Shown here piece after piece: positions 43,693 to 52,499 of a stretch of DNA of 64,000 nucleotides. The stretch comes from Gottschalkia purinilytica (GTDB taxonomy: Bacteria; Bacillota; Clostridia; Tissierellales; Gottschalkiaceae), in contig NZ_LGSS01000007.1 in the NCBI RefSeq assembly GCF_001190785.1, positions 1 through 64,000 on the forward strand, written 5' to 3'. The first letter of the stretch is position 1. Each line of letters starts with the position of its first letter. The notes below the pieces were generated by a model. That model was not told the origin of the DNA, searched no databases, and saw only the letters and a program-made list of their open reading frames with translations. The position numbers were made by a program, and so were the translations under genes.

Positions 43693-43902
43693 TTAGTCAT
43701 CGTCGTTCACAATTTCCATAATATCTGAAATGTCGCAATTAAGAGCCTTACATACTTTTAATAAGATTTCAGTATTAACATTTTCGTTTTTACCCAGTTT
43801 AGCCATCGAGGCTGTACTGATACCAGCTGCTTCTCTCAAATCCTTCTTTTTCATGTCTCTATCAATAAGAAGCTTCCATAGTTTTTTATAACTTATGGAC
43901 AT
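43693..43902 (-). CDS. XRE/Cro-C1-type repressor
   Basis: The 69-residue protein is one helix-turn-helix domain: KKDLREAAGISTASMAKLGKNENVNTEILLKVCKAL. It is transcribed away from the ImmA/IrrE gene, with the control region between them. This is the usual repressor/protease lysogeny switch of integrative elements and prophages in Firmicutes. Confidence 0.88.
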   Translation of the reverse strand: MSISYKKLWKLLIDRDMKKKDLREAAGISTASMAKLGKNENVNTEILLKVCKALNCDISDIMEIVNDDD

Positions 43903-43966
43903 ATTGTCACCTCGCCTTAGTTATTAAATAAAGTCTATCATAAAGTTTGTAAAGGTACAATTAAAA

Positions 43967-44015
43967 TTTACGAATGTAAAATAAATATTGAGATACCGAT
44001 AACATGTGCTATAAT
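43967..44015 (+). promoter_or_regulatory. Operator and promoter in the lysogeny-switch region
   Basis: An inverted repeat TTTAC-4-GTAAA (43967-43980) lies upstream of TTGAGA (43988-43993), a 16-base gap and TATAAT (44010-44015), which would drive the ImmA/IrrE gene. The repeat is a plausible site for the neighbouring XRE repressor. Confidence 0.6.
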
Positions 44016-44086
44016 TTACCTATAGGATAATGTTCTAAACAAAGGAAATTTCTTAATAAATTCATATGGGGTCAGGAGGGAGTGTT

Positions 44087-45958
44087 TTGGCAAGCAATCG
44101 TTCATTTAAAGACTATGTGGCAGATAGATTCTATAATGAAGTATTTGCTGCTATACAAAGTTACACCACGGACAACTACGATGATTTGGACTTAAGGCTA
44201 TATAGGGTTCGAAATATTGGAGGCATAGAATTATCAGATATAGAGGTAAAGTTTGTATCTGTTAATGACTTGCCAGATATGAAAATAGAATTTGATATTG
44301 TTGTGGAAGCCGAATTAGAAGTCCGTGAGTCGGACTATCATTATGATGAATCGGAAAACTGTAGACAGTGGTTTATGCTGAAATGCACAGGTGATTTAGA
44401 TTGCAATTTAGATGACTTTACAATCTCTAGTGTAACTGAGTATACCAGTAAAAATAAACAGCCAAAACCTATGTCGGACTCTCTTGTTCCTATCATCTAT
44501 AAGGAGCAACTGGAATCTGTCGCTACAGACTTTCTTCGCAGACACTACCCAGAAGCACTAAAAACCCCAATGGCAATTGAACCACAAGTACTAGCAGAAA
44601 AAATGGGTCTTACAGTGGAAATGAGAGAAATTACAAAGGATTTCTCTGTTTTTGGACAGCTATACTTTCATGATTGTGATGCAGTATTCTATGATGAAGA
44701 CAGTGATGAGATGGTACAGACCCATGTAGATGCCAGAACTATCATAGTTGATCCAAAAGCGTTCTTCCTACGTAATCTAGGATCGGTAAACAATACCATT
44801 GTCCATGAGTGTGTTCATTGGGATCAGCATAGAAAAGCATTTGAATTGGAGCGGCTCTATAACAACAGCCTAACACGAATTAAGTGTCAGGTAGTTGGTG
44901 GCATAAAGGACAATAGCAGAGATGCAACTGATTGGATGGAATGGCAGGCAAATGCTCTCACTCCAAAGATACAAATGCCTCTTGCAATGTTTAAAACCCA
45001 AGCGTTTAAGTATATTAAGCAATTTCGTACGGAGTTAGGAACATCTGAACTTATAGATGTAATGGAGCCAGTTATTGACGCTTTGGCTACGTTTTTCTGT
45101 GTTTCTCGAACCGCAGCAAAAATCCGAATGATTGATGCTGGGTATGAGGAAGCAATTGGAACTTTTACTTACATAGATGGTCGTTACGTCAAACCTCATA
45201 GGTTTAAGAAGGGTGCACTTGAAAAAAACCAGACATTTTCCATTGGTGCGGAAGATGCGGCAATTCAGGGACTTACCAACCCTACATTAAGTGCTCTTGT
45301 AAGGGATGGTAGTTACCAATATGTTGATGCACATTTTGTTTTAAACCATCCCAAGTATGTAACTCAGGATATATTTGGGGAGACCGTACTAACTGACTAT
45401 GCACGTAACCATATGGATGAGTGCTGCTTGATATTTGATTTATCAATAAAGTCGGGATGTAAGGAACGATATCATAGTGAATGTTTCTTAAATAGGGATG
45501 AAACTTCAGATATCGCCTTTGATATAGTATATGGAAGAGGATATCAGCATGCTTCGCCAGAAAAAAAGGCAGAAATGCTGGCAGCAAAACTTATGGAAGA
45601 GAATCGTATATATGGTGAACTGCCAACTAACTATCATACTAGTCTGAAAATAGTGCGTGAGTGGAAAGATGTAACATTTAAAGAATTAGCGGAGAGAACG
45701 ATGGTTAACGAACGCACTATAAGGCGAATCGTTAATGGTGAAGAACAAGGGTCATTAAATTCAATCATTTTAATTTGCCTTGGATTACATCTCCCACCTA
45801 GAATCAGCTATCATATAATTAACAACTCTCCTTTTCGGTTGAATTTTCATAATAACAATAGTCATATCTGGTATGATTTTGCTCTAACATACCTTTACCC
45901 CCAAACGATGGACGAAATACGAGCTTTCTTACTAAAGCAAGGTGCAGATCCATTATAA
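44087..45958 (+). CDS. ImmA/IrrE-family metallopeptidase with N-terminal domain and C-terminal helix-turn-helix
   Basis: The protein of about 623 residues has an unidentified N-terminal domain (to about 140), then an ImmA/IrrE zinc-peptidase domain with active site HECVH near residue 240 and a following EWQANALTPKIQMP that supplies the third ligand, and a C-terminal helix-turn-helix (FKELAERTMVNERTIRRIV). ImmA-type peptidases cleave XRE-type repressors upon DNA damage and induce the element. I choose TTG 44087 after AGGAGGG; ATG 44066 lies before that site. The size is unusual, since ImmA is normally 150-250 residues. Confidence 0.82.
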   Translation: MASNRSFKDYVADRFYNEVFAAIQSYTTDNYDDLDLRLYRVRNIGGIELSDIEVKFVSVNDLPDMKIEFDIVVEAELEVRESDYHYDESENCRQWFMLKCTGDLDCNLDDFTISSVTEYTSKNKQPKPMSDSLVPIIYKEQLESVATDFLRRHYPEALKTPMAIEPQVLAEKMGLTVEMREITKDFSVFGQLYFHDCDAVFYDEDSDEMVQTHVDARTIIVDPKAFFLRNLGSVNNTIVHECVHWDQHRKAFELERLYNNSLTRIKCQVVGGIKDNSRDATDWMEWQANALTPKIQMPLAMFKTQAFKYIKQFRTELGTSELIDVMEPVIDALATFFCVSRTAAKIRMIDAGYEEAIGTFTYIDGRYVKPHRFKKGALEKNQTFSIGAEDAAIQGLTNPTLSALVRDGSYQYVDAHFVLNHPKYVTQDIFGETVLTDYARNHMDECCLIFDLSIKSGCKERYHSECFLNRDETSDIAFDIVYGRGYQHASPEKKAEMLAAKLMEENRIYGELPTNYHTSLKIVREWKDVTFKELAERTMVNERTIRRIVNGEEQGSLNSIILICLGLHLPPRISYHIINNSPFRLNFHNNNSHIWYDFALTYLYPQTMDEIRAFLLKQGADPL

Positions 45959-45982
45959 AATTTCAAAATATTTTTGAAAAAT

Positions 45983-46006
45983 CGGACACGGGATGTCCGT
46001 TTTTTT
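45983..46006 (+). terminator. Terminator after ImmA/IrrE gene
   Basis: CGGACA (45983-45988) pairs with TGTCCG (45994-45999), followed by seven T. Confidence 0.85.
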
Positions 46007-46023
46007 AGGTGTTAGGCACATGA

Positions 46024-46066
46024 GCCATACATGAATCCTTTTAGGGGTTTGCGTATGGCTTTTTTT
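46024..46066 (+). terminator. Second terminator, 18 bases downstream
   Basis: GCCATAC (46024-46030) pairs with GTATGGC (46053-46059) and is followed by seven T, reinforcing the boundary between the regulatory and the replication region. Confidence 0.75.
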
Positions 46067-46428
46067 ATTGCTGTTTTTAGGTATTTATGTGGAGAAAAGC
46101 ATCATTTTGAGTCTGAAATTACCGGGCATGAGGTGTCCGCCAAGGCTGTCCATTTCTACCTTACAATAATATTAGACGAAGGAAAGGTCCTTCGTAAGTA
46201 GCTAGATTAAGACCGTCCCTCGTCTACAAAAAAATATCGAATGCCTGATTTGCAATAAGGGCAGAGGATACATATTGTTTCGCTCCAATCCGTAAGGATT
46301 GTTGCGGTGCAATAGAAGTACCTTACCTTATTGCGCTCATTTTCAGGATAAAAAGGTCTGTGTACTTCTGGTACAGGCCTATTTTTGTATCCTTTGCCGC
46401 CAATGCAATCCGGCGGAAAGGGTGCAAA
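46067..46428. other. Control region before the phage early operon
   Basis: The stretch contains a hairpin ACGAAGGA/TCCTTCGT (about 46173-46195) and no convincing gene. A minus-strand frame at about 46207-46449 has a CPYC motif but no ribosome site. It probably holds the promoter of the early operon. A similar noncoding lead-in is common before such sigma-like genes. Confidence 0.35.
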
Positions 46429-46962
46429 ATGAAAATTAGAATTCAGCACGAAAACAAATCTATCTACCTAGAGGTACCAGACGAGGACTTCACCTTAATG
46501 ATTGAGGCGGATTATGGGGACAGGCTATCTTCTGCAGAGGACAAAGAAACTGTGACCCGGCGCTCTCCACAGGAGATAATGGACGAACGTTTCAACAAGC
46601 CGGAATACAATAACTGGCACAAGTTTGACAGGCATAGAGGTATGCCAAAGAAACCATTCCGCAAGGATGACCAAGAGGTTGATGAAACCGACCATATGGA
46701 CTACTTTCCTGACTACTCAGATGAAACGGCTCGAGAGAAAAAAGAAGAGTATGAGCATATCTGTGAAATTATTCGCAAGGCTCTCAAGGAAAAACAAGCA
46801 GAGCTACTGATAGCCATAGTCTTGGATGGTGTTTCGGTAACGGAGTATGCAGAACGTGAGGGAGTAAGTGTAAGTGCCATTTCCCACCGTTTAGATACAG
46901 CTAAAAAGAATTTCAAAAAAATCTATCCCAAATCCTCAACTTTCCCCTCTTGCCATGGCTAA
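46429..46962 (+). CDS. Phage sigma-70 region 4-like protein
   Basis: The 177-residue protein starts at ATG 46429 after GGAAAGGG. The C-terminal 60 residues form a helix-turn-helix (VSVTEYAEREGVSVSAISHRL) like sigma region 4; the first 110 residues are hydrophilic and not recognised. Proteins of this type head the early operon of related clostridial phages. It may act as a transcription activator. Confidence 0.7.
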   Translation: MKIRIQHENKSIYLEVPDEDFTLMIEADYGDRLSSAEDKETVTRRSPQEIMDERFNKPEYNNWHKFDRHRGMPKKPFRKDDQEVDETDHMDYFPDYSDETAREKKEEYEHICEIIRKALKEKQAELLIAIVLDGVSVTEYAEREGVSVSAISHRLDTAKKNFKKIYPKSSTFPSCHG

Positions 46963-47007
46963 TAGTTAGAGGGCAGCACATAAACGCTCTCGGAAAGAGG
47001 TGAATAC

Positions 47008-47226
47008 ATGAAGCACAACTTGAAAATCAGTGTTTCAAAAAAACCACAGACTGGCGGGATTGTTTCCTGTCGAAACGTCACCATAAGGGAGCGTTTCCTT
47101 CGTTTCTTACTTGGTGATAAGCAGAAACTGACCATCCTTGTTCCGGGTGAAACCGTACAGGAACTCGCCATCAGTGAGATTAAGGAAGGAGGAATAAGCC
47201 ATGAGCAAGATCAAGCTACTCCTTGA
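47008..47226 (+). CDS. Small phage protein of unknown function
   Basis: The 72-residue basic protein starts after AAAGAGGTG. The sequence GETVQELAISEI near the end is typical of small conserved proteins in this phage module, but no function is known. It overlaps the next gene by 26 bases. Confidence 0.6.
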   Translation: MKHNLKISVSKKPQTGGIVSCRNVTIRERFLRFLLGDKQKLTILVPGETVQELAISEIKEGGISHEQDQATP

Positions 47227-47524
47227 TGTGGTTTCCGATATGCGCTCTTTGGCAGACAGCATACAAGCGGTTGCGGATGTAATGGCGGGCAATGAACCTG
47301 TCGAAACAAAAGAACCAACTACAACTGTAAAAGAGCCTGAACCAAATAAAAAGGAAATCACTCTAGAGGAAGTCAGAGCAAAACTCGCTGAAAAGAGTCA
47401 AGCCGGTCTTACTGCCCAAGTAAGAGAAATTATCCAAAAATACGGTGGCTCTAAATTAAGCGAAGTTGACCCGAAACATTATGCAGATATGTTAAAAGAT
47501 GCGGAGGTACTTGGGAATGAGTGA
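47201..47524 (+). CDS. Phage protein of unknown function
   Basis: The 107-residue protein starts at ATG 47201 after AAGGAGG. It consists of an N-terminal helix, an acidic Pro/Thr/Glu linker, and a C-terminal helical part with KYGGSKLSEVDPKHYADML. This ending resembles the C-terminal domain seen in phage single-strand-binding or recombination-associated small proteins, but I do not assign a function. It overlaps the next gene by eight bases. Confidence 0.6.
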   Translation: MSKIKLLLDVVSDMRSLADSIQAVADVMAGNEPVETKEPTTTVKEPEPNKKEITLEEVRAKLAEKSQAGLTAQVREIIQKYGGSKLSEVDPKHYADMLKDAEVLGNE

Positions 47525-48665
47525 TCATGCAGTTCTTTCCGCATCAGGAGCACATAGGTGGCTGAATTGCCTTCCGTCTGCACGATTGGAACTGGAGTTT
47601 GTAAATAACGAATCCAGTGCAGCCGCTGAAGGCACCGCTGCTCATGCTCTCTGCGAACATAAACTTAAAAAAGCACTTCATATGAGAAGTAAGCGTCCAG
47701 TCTCAATTTATAACTCCGATGAGATGGAAGAACACAGTGATGCCTATGTGGAATTTGTAATGGAACAGCTTGAGCTGGCAAAGCAGAGCTGCACAGACCC
47801 TTTAATACTAATCGAACAGCGTCTTGATTTTTCCTGCTATGTTCCACAGGGATTTGGAACCGGTGACTGCATCATTATTGCCGATAGGAAACTTCACATT
47901 ATCGATTTCAAGTATGGCATGGGAGTATTGGTGGATGCGGTGGACAATCCACAGATGAAACTGTATGCACTGGGTACTTTAGAAATTTACGATAGTTTGT
48001 ACGACATTGAGGAAGTTTCCATGACCATTTTCCAGCCACGCAGAGAGAATGTCAGCACTTGGACAATCCGGGTAGAGGATTTAAAAGCTTGGGCTGAAAA
48101 AGAACTAAAACCAAAGGCTAAAAAAGCTTATGACGGTGAAGGTGAATATCTTCCGGGTGAGTGGTGTACTTTCTGCCGAGCGGCAGTTAAATGCCGTGCT
48201 AGGGCTGAGGAAAAACTGAAATTGGCACAATCGGAGTTTAAACTACCTCCACTACTTATGGACTCTGAAATCGAGGAAGTTCTATCTAAACTGTCCGACC
48301 TTACGAAGTGGGCAAATGAAATCATTGCTTATGCCACCGATGCAGCTGTTAATCACGGTAAAGAGTGGCATGGTTTTAAGGTTGTTGAGGGCAGATCTGT
48401 CCGCAAATACAAGGATGAAGATGCTGTGGCTGAAGTAGCCAAAGCAAACGGTTATAAAGATATCTTTCGTCAGAGTCTCATCACTCTTACGGAAATGGAA
48501 AGGCTGATGGGCAAATCAAAATTTGAGAAGATACTCGGTGATCTTATATACAAGCCACCGGGAAAGCCGACTCTGGTCCCGTTATCGGATAAGCGTCCGG
48601 CTATGAACGTATCAAACGCAAAAAACGAATTTAACGAAATAACGGAGGAATGTGAATATGAATAA
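47517..48665 (+). CDS. DUF2800 phage protein, RecB/Cas4-type PD-(D/E)XK nuclease
   Basis: The protein of 382 residues starts at ATG 47517 after GCGGAGG, giving SDHAVLSASGAHRWLNC, the usual DUF2800 start. Nuclease motifs are GTGDCIIIAD and IIDFKYGMG, with QMKLYALG following. A Cys group WCTFCRAAVKC near residue 220 suggests an iron-sulfur or zinc site as in Cas4/AddB. It likely acts in phage recombination or replication together with the next gene. Confidence 0.85.
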   Translation: MSDHAVLSASGAHRWLNCLPSARLELEFVNNESSAAAEGTAAHALCEHKLKKALHMRSKRPVSIYNSDEMEEHSDAYVEFVMEQLELAKQSCTDPLILIEQRLDFSCYVPQGFGTGDCIIIADRKLHIIDFKYGMGVLVDAVDNPQMKLYALGTLEIYDSLYDIEEVSMTIFQPRRENVSTWTIRVEDLKAWAEKELKPKAKKAYDGEGEYLPGEWCTFCRAAVKCRARAEEKLKLAQSEFKLPPLLMDSEIEEVLSKLSDLTKWANEIIAYATDAAVNHGKEWHGFKVVEGRSVRKYKDEDAVAEVAKANGYKDIFRQSLITLTEMERLMGKSKFEKILGDLIYKPPGKPTLVPLSDKRPAMNVSNAKNEFNEITEECEYE

Positions 48666-49206
48666 TAAAAACAGAACGAAGGTTATTACTGGTGTAAACA
48701 CACGTCTCAGCTACTTTCATGGCTGGGAACCGGTATCCATCAATGGTGGAGCAGAAAAGTATAGTGTATCGGTATTAATTCCTAAAACAGATAAGGAAAC
48801 CATAAATGCCATCAATGCAGCAGTTGATGCAGCTATTGAAGAGGGCATTGCAAAGTTTGGCGGTAAAAAACCAAATAAGGCTGCTATCAAGCTGCCACTT
48901 CGAGATGGTGATGTAGAACGAGATGATGAGGCTTATAAAGGACATTATTTCGTAAATGCCAACAGTACTACTCCGCCTCAGATTGTAGATAAAGCAGTCA
49001 AGCCCATTCTGGATCGCAACGAGGTATACAGTGGTTGCTATGCAAGAGTGTCACTTAATTTCTATGCTTTCAATTCTAACGGGAACAAGGGTGTGGCCTG
49101 CGGACTTGGTAACATCCAGAAGATTAGAGACGGAGAGCCTTTAGGCAGCAGAACCACAGCGGCTGATGATTTCACCACAATTGAAGATGATGATTTCCTA
49201 GCATAA
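48658..49206 (+). CDS. DUF2815 phage protein, probable single-strand-binding role
   Basis: The 182-residue protein contains NTRLSYFHGWEP near its start and the ending ADDFTTIEDDDFLA, whose acidic tail is typical of single-strand-binding proteins. In this module it always follows DUF2800 and precedes the DNA polymerase. That suggests a gp2.5-like single-strand DNA-binding function; this is inference. ATG 48658 overlaps the DUF2800 stop; GTG 48652 is the other possible start. Confidence 0.8.
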   Translation: MNNKNRTKVITGVNTRLSYFHGWEPVSINGGAEKYSVSVLIPKTDKETINAINAAVDAAIEEGIAKFGGKKPNKAAIKLPLRDGDVERDDEAYKGHYFVNANSTTPPQIVDKAVKPILDRNEVYSGCYARVSLNFYAFNSNGNKGVACGLGNIQKIRDGEPLGSRTTAADDFTTIEDDDFLA

Positions 49207-49284
49207 CAGCTAAAGTATGAATACAAACGGGGTGGTGGAAGTTGTTCTTCTGTCACCTCGTTTGCATTGGAAAGGGTGTAATAC

Positions 49285-51219
49285 ATGAATTCTATTTCAA
49301 TTGATATTGAAACATTTAGTAGTGCCAATCTTCAAAAATGTGGAGTCTACCGTTATGCCGAGAGTGATGATTTTGAAATTCTATTGTTTGGTTATTCGGT
49401 TGATGGCGGTGCAGTTCAGGTGGTCGATCTTGCCTCCGGAGAGAAAATCCCTAATGAAATAATCAATGCTCTTATGGATAATTCCGTTACCAAATGGACC
49501 TTTAATGCTATGTTTGAGCGTGTTTGCCTATCAAAATGGCTTAACATTACTGATTATCTTGACCCTACATCCTGGAAATGTTCAATGGTATGGTCGGCTT
49601 ATATGGGACTTCCGCTTTCTCTTGAAGGTGTCGGTGCAGTCTTAGGATTGGAAAAGCAAAAATTGACGGAAGGCAAAGACCTCATTAAATATTTCTGTAC
49701 ACCTTGCTCCCCTACTAAATCAAACGGAGGACGAGTTCGTAATCTGCCAAAACACGATATTGATAAATGGGAGCGATTTAAAGCATATAACCTCCGTGAT
49801 GTGGAAGCCGAGATGTCAATACAGCAGAGACTATCTAAATTCCCGCTTCCAGAGAATATATGGTCAGAATATCATCTTGACCAGAAAATAAATGACCGTG
49901 GTATCTCTATAGACATGGCTTTTGTAAAACAAGCCGTCAAGATGGATGAAAAGTCGCGGGAAAAGCTAATGGCTTTAATGCAAGATATAACTAATTTGGA
50001 GAATCCAAACTCTGTACAACAAATGAAAGAATGGCTTGCTGATAATGGATTGGAAACAGATAGCCTTGGTAAAAAAGCGGTTGCTGAGATGTTAAAGAAA
50101 GCACCTGAACCACTAGACACCGTTTTGGAACTTCGTCTGCAGCTTGCGAAATCATCAGTAAAAAAATATACGGCAATGGAGAATGCGGTATGCAATGATG
50201 GCCGTGCTAGAGGAATGTTTCAGTTTTATGGAGCCAACAGAACAGGCAGATTTTCGGGTAGGCTGATTCAACTGCAAAATCTCCCTCAAAACCATATGCC
50301 CGATTTGGAACAGGCTCGTGCTTTAGTTCGTAGCGGAAACTTTGATGCTCTTACCTTACTTTATGATTCTATCCCGGAGGTACTATCGGAACTTATCCGT
50401 ACTGCTTTTGTACCGCAGGAGGGTATGAAGTTTATAGTTGCAGATTTCTCTGCGATTGAAGCTCGCGTTATTGCCTGGCTTGCGGGAGAAAAATGGAGAA
50501 TAGATGTATTCCAAAATGGCGGTGACATTTACTGTGCAAGTGCATCTAAGATGTTTAACGTACCTGTAGAGAAAAACGGTGTTAATGGACATCTTCGTCA
50601 GAAGGGAAAAATTGCTGAATTAGCCCTAGGTTACGGTGGATCTGTTGGAGCACTAAAATCAATGGGTGCTTTGGAGATGGGAATTGAAGAAGAGGAACTT
50701 CAACCTCTTGTAACGGCTTGGAGACAATCCAATCCCAATATTACAAAACTATGGTGGGATGTTGACCGCGCTGTAAAAACCTGCGTTAAGCAGAAAACTC
50801 CTACAGAAACACACGGCATTAAATTTATATATCAAAGTGGAATGTTCTTTATTGTCCTTCCTTCCGGCAGGCGGCTTTCCTATGTGAAACCTCGTATGGG
50901 AGAGAATGTATTTGGTGGCGAGTCAGTCACTTATGAAGGGGTCGGAGGGATGAAAAAGTGGGAAAGAATCGAAAGTTATGGACCAAAATTTGTAGAGAAT
51001 ATTGTCCAGGCAATCAGTCGTGACATTTTGTGTCATGCCATGCAGACGTTAAAGAATTGTTCCATTGTGGCTCATGTACACGATGAAATTATAATCGAAG
51101 CGGATATGAGTATGTCACTTTCTACTATTTGTGAACAAATGACTAGAACACCAACATGGGCAAATGGCCTGTTACTTAGTGCTGATGGCTATGAGTGTCA
51201 GTTTTATCAAAAAGATTAA
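49285..51219 (+). CDS. Phage family A DNA polymerase
   Basis: The 644-residue protein has an N-terminal 3'-5' exonuclease-like domain (SIDIETFS at residues 5-12; ENLRDVEAEM later) and a C-terminal polymerase domain with motif A VADFSAIEARVIAW, motif B region RQKGKIAELALGYGG and motif C VHDEIIIEAD. It belongs to the bacteriophage-type DNA polymerase I-like group without a 5'-nuclease domain. It is the replicative polymerase of the element. Confidence 0.95.
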   Translation: MNSISIDIETFSSANLQKCGVYRYAESDDFEILLFGYSVDGGAVQVVDLASGEKIPNEIINALMDNSVTKWTFNAMFERVCLSKWLNITDYLDPTSWKCSMVWSAYMGLPLSLEGVGAVLGLEKQKLTEGKDLIKYFCTPCSPTKSNGGRVRNLPKHDIDKWERFKAYNLRDVEAEMSIQQRLSKFPLPENIWSEYHLDQKINDRGISIDMAFVKQAVKMDEKSREKLMALMQDITNLENPNSVQQMKEWLADNGLETDSLGKKAVAEMLKKAPEPLDTVLELRLQLAKSSVKKYTAMENAVCNDGRARGMFQFYGANRTGRFSGRLIQLQNLPQNHMPDLEQARALVRSGNFDALTLLYDSIPEVLSELIRTAFVPQEGMKFIVADFSAIEARVIAWLAGEKWRIDVFQNGGDIYCASASKMFNVPVEKNGVNGHLRQKGKIAELALGYGGSVGALKSMGALEMGIEEEELQPLVTAWRQSNPNITKLWWDVDRAVKTCVKQKTPTETHGIKFIYQSGMFFIVLPSGRRLSYVKPRMGENVFGGESVTYEGVGGMKKWERIESYGPKFVENIVQAISRDILCHAMQTLKNCSIVAHVHDEIIIEADMSMSLSTICEQMTRTPTWANGLLLSADGYECQFYQKD

Positions 51220-51312
51220 ATATATTTTTTCAAAATCCTCAACATTTATTAGCTCCTGTGGCTATTAGGTAGAGGGGTTTCCTCTCTGACTATATTACAG
51301 GAGGTAATTCGT

Positions 51313-52065
51313 ATGGACGAATTAGTAAGAATCAACTATGAAAAAGACCGCCCCACAGTGCTTGGCCGTGATTTGCATGCAGTTTTGGAAGTGAAAACAC
51401 CCTATGATAAATGGTTTCCAAGAATGTGTGAGTATGGATTTGTGGAGGGTACGGACTTTTCGACATTTCTGTCGGAAAGTACAGGTGGAAGACCAGCTGT
51501 GGACCATCAAATAACAATTGATATGGCAAAAGAGCTATGCATGATACAGCGTACTCCAAAAGGAAAACAATGCCGCGGGTACTTTCTTGAAATTGAAAGA
51601 CGATGGAACTCTCCAGAAGCAATCATGGCAAGGGCATTACAGTTTGCCAATCAGCAACTAAATCAAGTAAGGAATCAAAATAAATTACTTGAAGGTACGA
51701 TTGCTGTTCAGAATCAGCAGATTGCGGAAATGAAACCGAAAGTCTCCTATTATGATGTAGTTCTAAATTGCAAAGACCTCATTTCTACATCAGCAATTGC
51801 CAAAGATTACGGCAAGTCAGCTATTTGGATGAACCGCTATCTTAATAAAAAGGGCATCCAATTTAAACAAGGTGGTATCTGGCTTTTATATCAGAAGTAT
51901 GCAGAAAAAGGCTATACCAGCACCAAGACACATAGCTACATTGGTAGTAACGGTGAACTGCATACAAAAGTCCATACATATTGGACTCAAAAAGGCAGAC
52001 TCTTCATTTACGAACTGTTGAAGGCAGATGGTATTTTGCCGCAGATAGAAATGGAGGGTGTGTAA
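51313..52065 (+). CDS. Phage antirepressor, AntA/AntB + KilAC type
   Basis: The 250-residue protein starts after CAGGAGG. The N-terminal AntA/AntB domain (GRDLHAVLEVKTPYDKWFPRM) is followed by a coiled-coil linker (about 110-150) and a C-terminal KilAC DNA-binding domain (SYYDVVLNCKDLISTSAIAKDYG). Antirepressors relieve lysogenic repression. Its stop overlaps the start of the next gene (TAATG). Confidence 0.92.
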   Translation: MDELVRINYEKDRPTVLGRDLHAVLEVKTPYDKWFPRMCEYGFVEGTDFSTFLSESTGGRPAVDHQITIDMAKELCMIQRTPKGKQCRGYFLEIERRWNSPEAIMARALQFANQQLNQVRNQNKLLEGTIAVQNQQIAEMKPKVSYYDVVLNCKDLISTSAIAKDYGKSAIWMNRYLNKKGIQFKQGGIWLLYQKYAEKGYTSTKTHSYIGSNGELHTKVHTYWTQKGRLFIYELLKADGILPQIEMEGV

Positions 52066-52499
52066 TGGGAATCGATAAATTCAATCATGAAGGATACCAT
52101 GACCCAACTCCCCATGAGGCACTGACCAACATAATAAGAAAGAAAAAGGCAGAGAAAAAATCTGCCTTTAAGCCGCTTGTATATATTTGTTCTCCCTATT
52201 CCGGTGATGTAGAAGGAAACGTTAAAAAGGCTCGCAACTTTTGTAGATTTGCCTTGGAGAATAATTGCATCCCAATTGCTCCCCACCTTATGTTTCCGCA
52301 GTTTATGGATGATGAAGATCCAAAGGAACGGGAACTCGCCATATTTATGGACATCGTGCTTATGGGTAAATGCTCCGAAGTTTGGGTGCTAGGCAATACC
52401 ATTTCAAGCGGTATGGCAAGGGAGATTGAAGTAGCCAAGAAACGCAGACAAACGGTCAGATATTTTAGCCCGGAGCATGAGGAGGTCGAAAGCTTATGA
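52065..52499 (+). CDS. DUF4406 phage protein, nucleoside 2-deoxyribosyltransferase-like
   Basis: The 144-residue protein has a Rossmann-like fold of the deoxyribosyltransferase/TIR-like group: VYICSPYSGDVEGNVKKAR, PIAPHLMFPQF, and EVWVLGNTISSGMAREI. These give Ser/Asp/Glu positions of a nucleoside-binding site. It may act in nucleotide salvage, or bind a nucleotide signal. It overlaps the next gene by four bases (ATGA). Confidence 0.8.
   Translation: MGIDKFNHEGYHDPTPHEALTNIIRKKKAEKKSAFKPLVYICSPYSGDVEGNVKKARNFCRFALENNCIPIAPHLMFPQFMDDEDPKERELAIFMDIVLMGKCSEVWVLGNTISSGMAREIEVAKKRRQTVRYFSPEHEEVESL

Noticed and set aside
46207-46449. Minus-strand 80-codon frame with CPYC motif
   Set aside because: It has no ribosome site, overlaps the start of the sigma-like gene and opposes the operon; it could be a relic of a Cys-rich KTR-type gene, but this is too weak to call.
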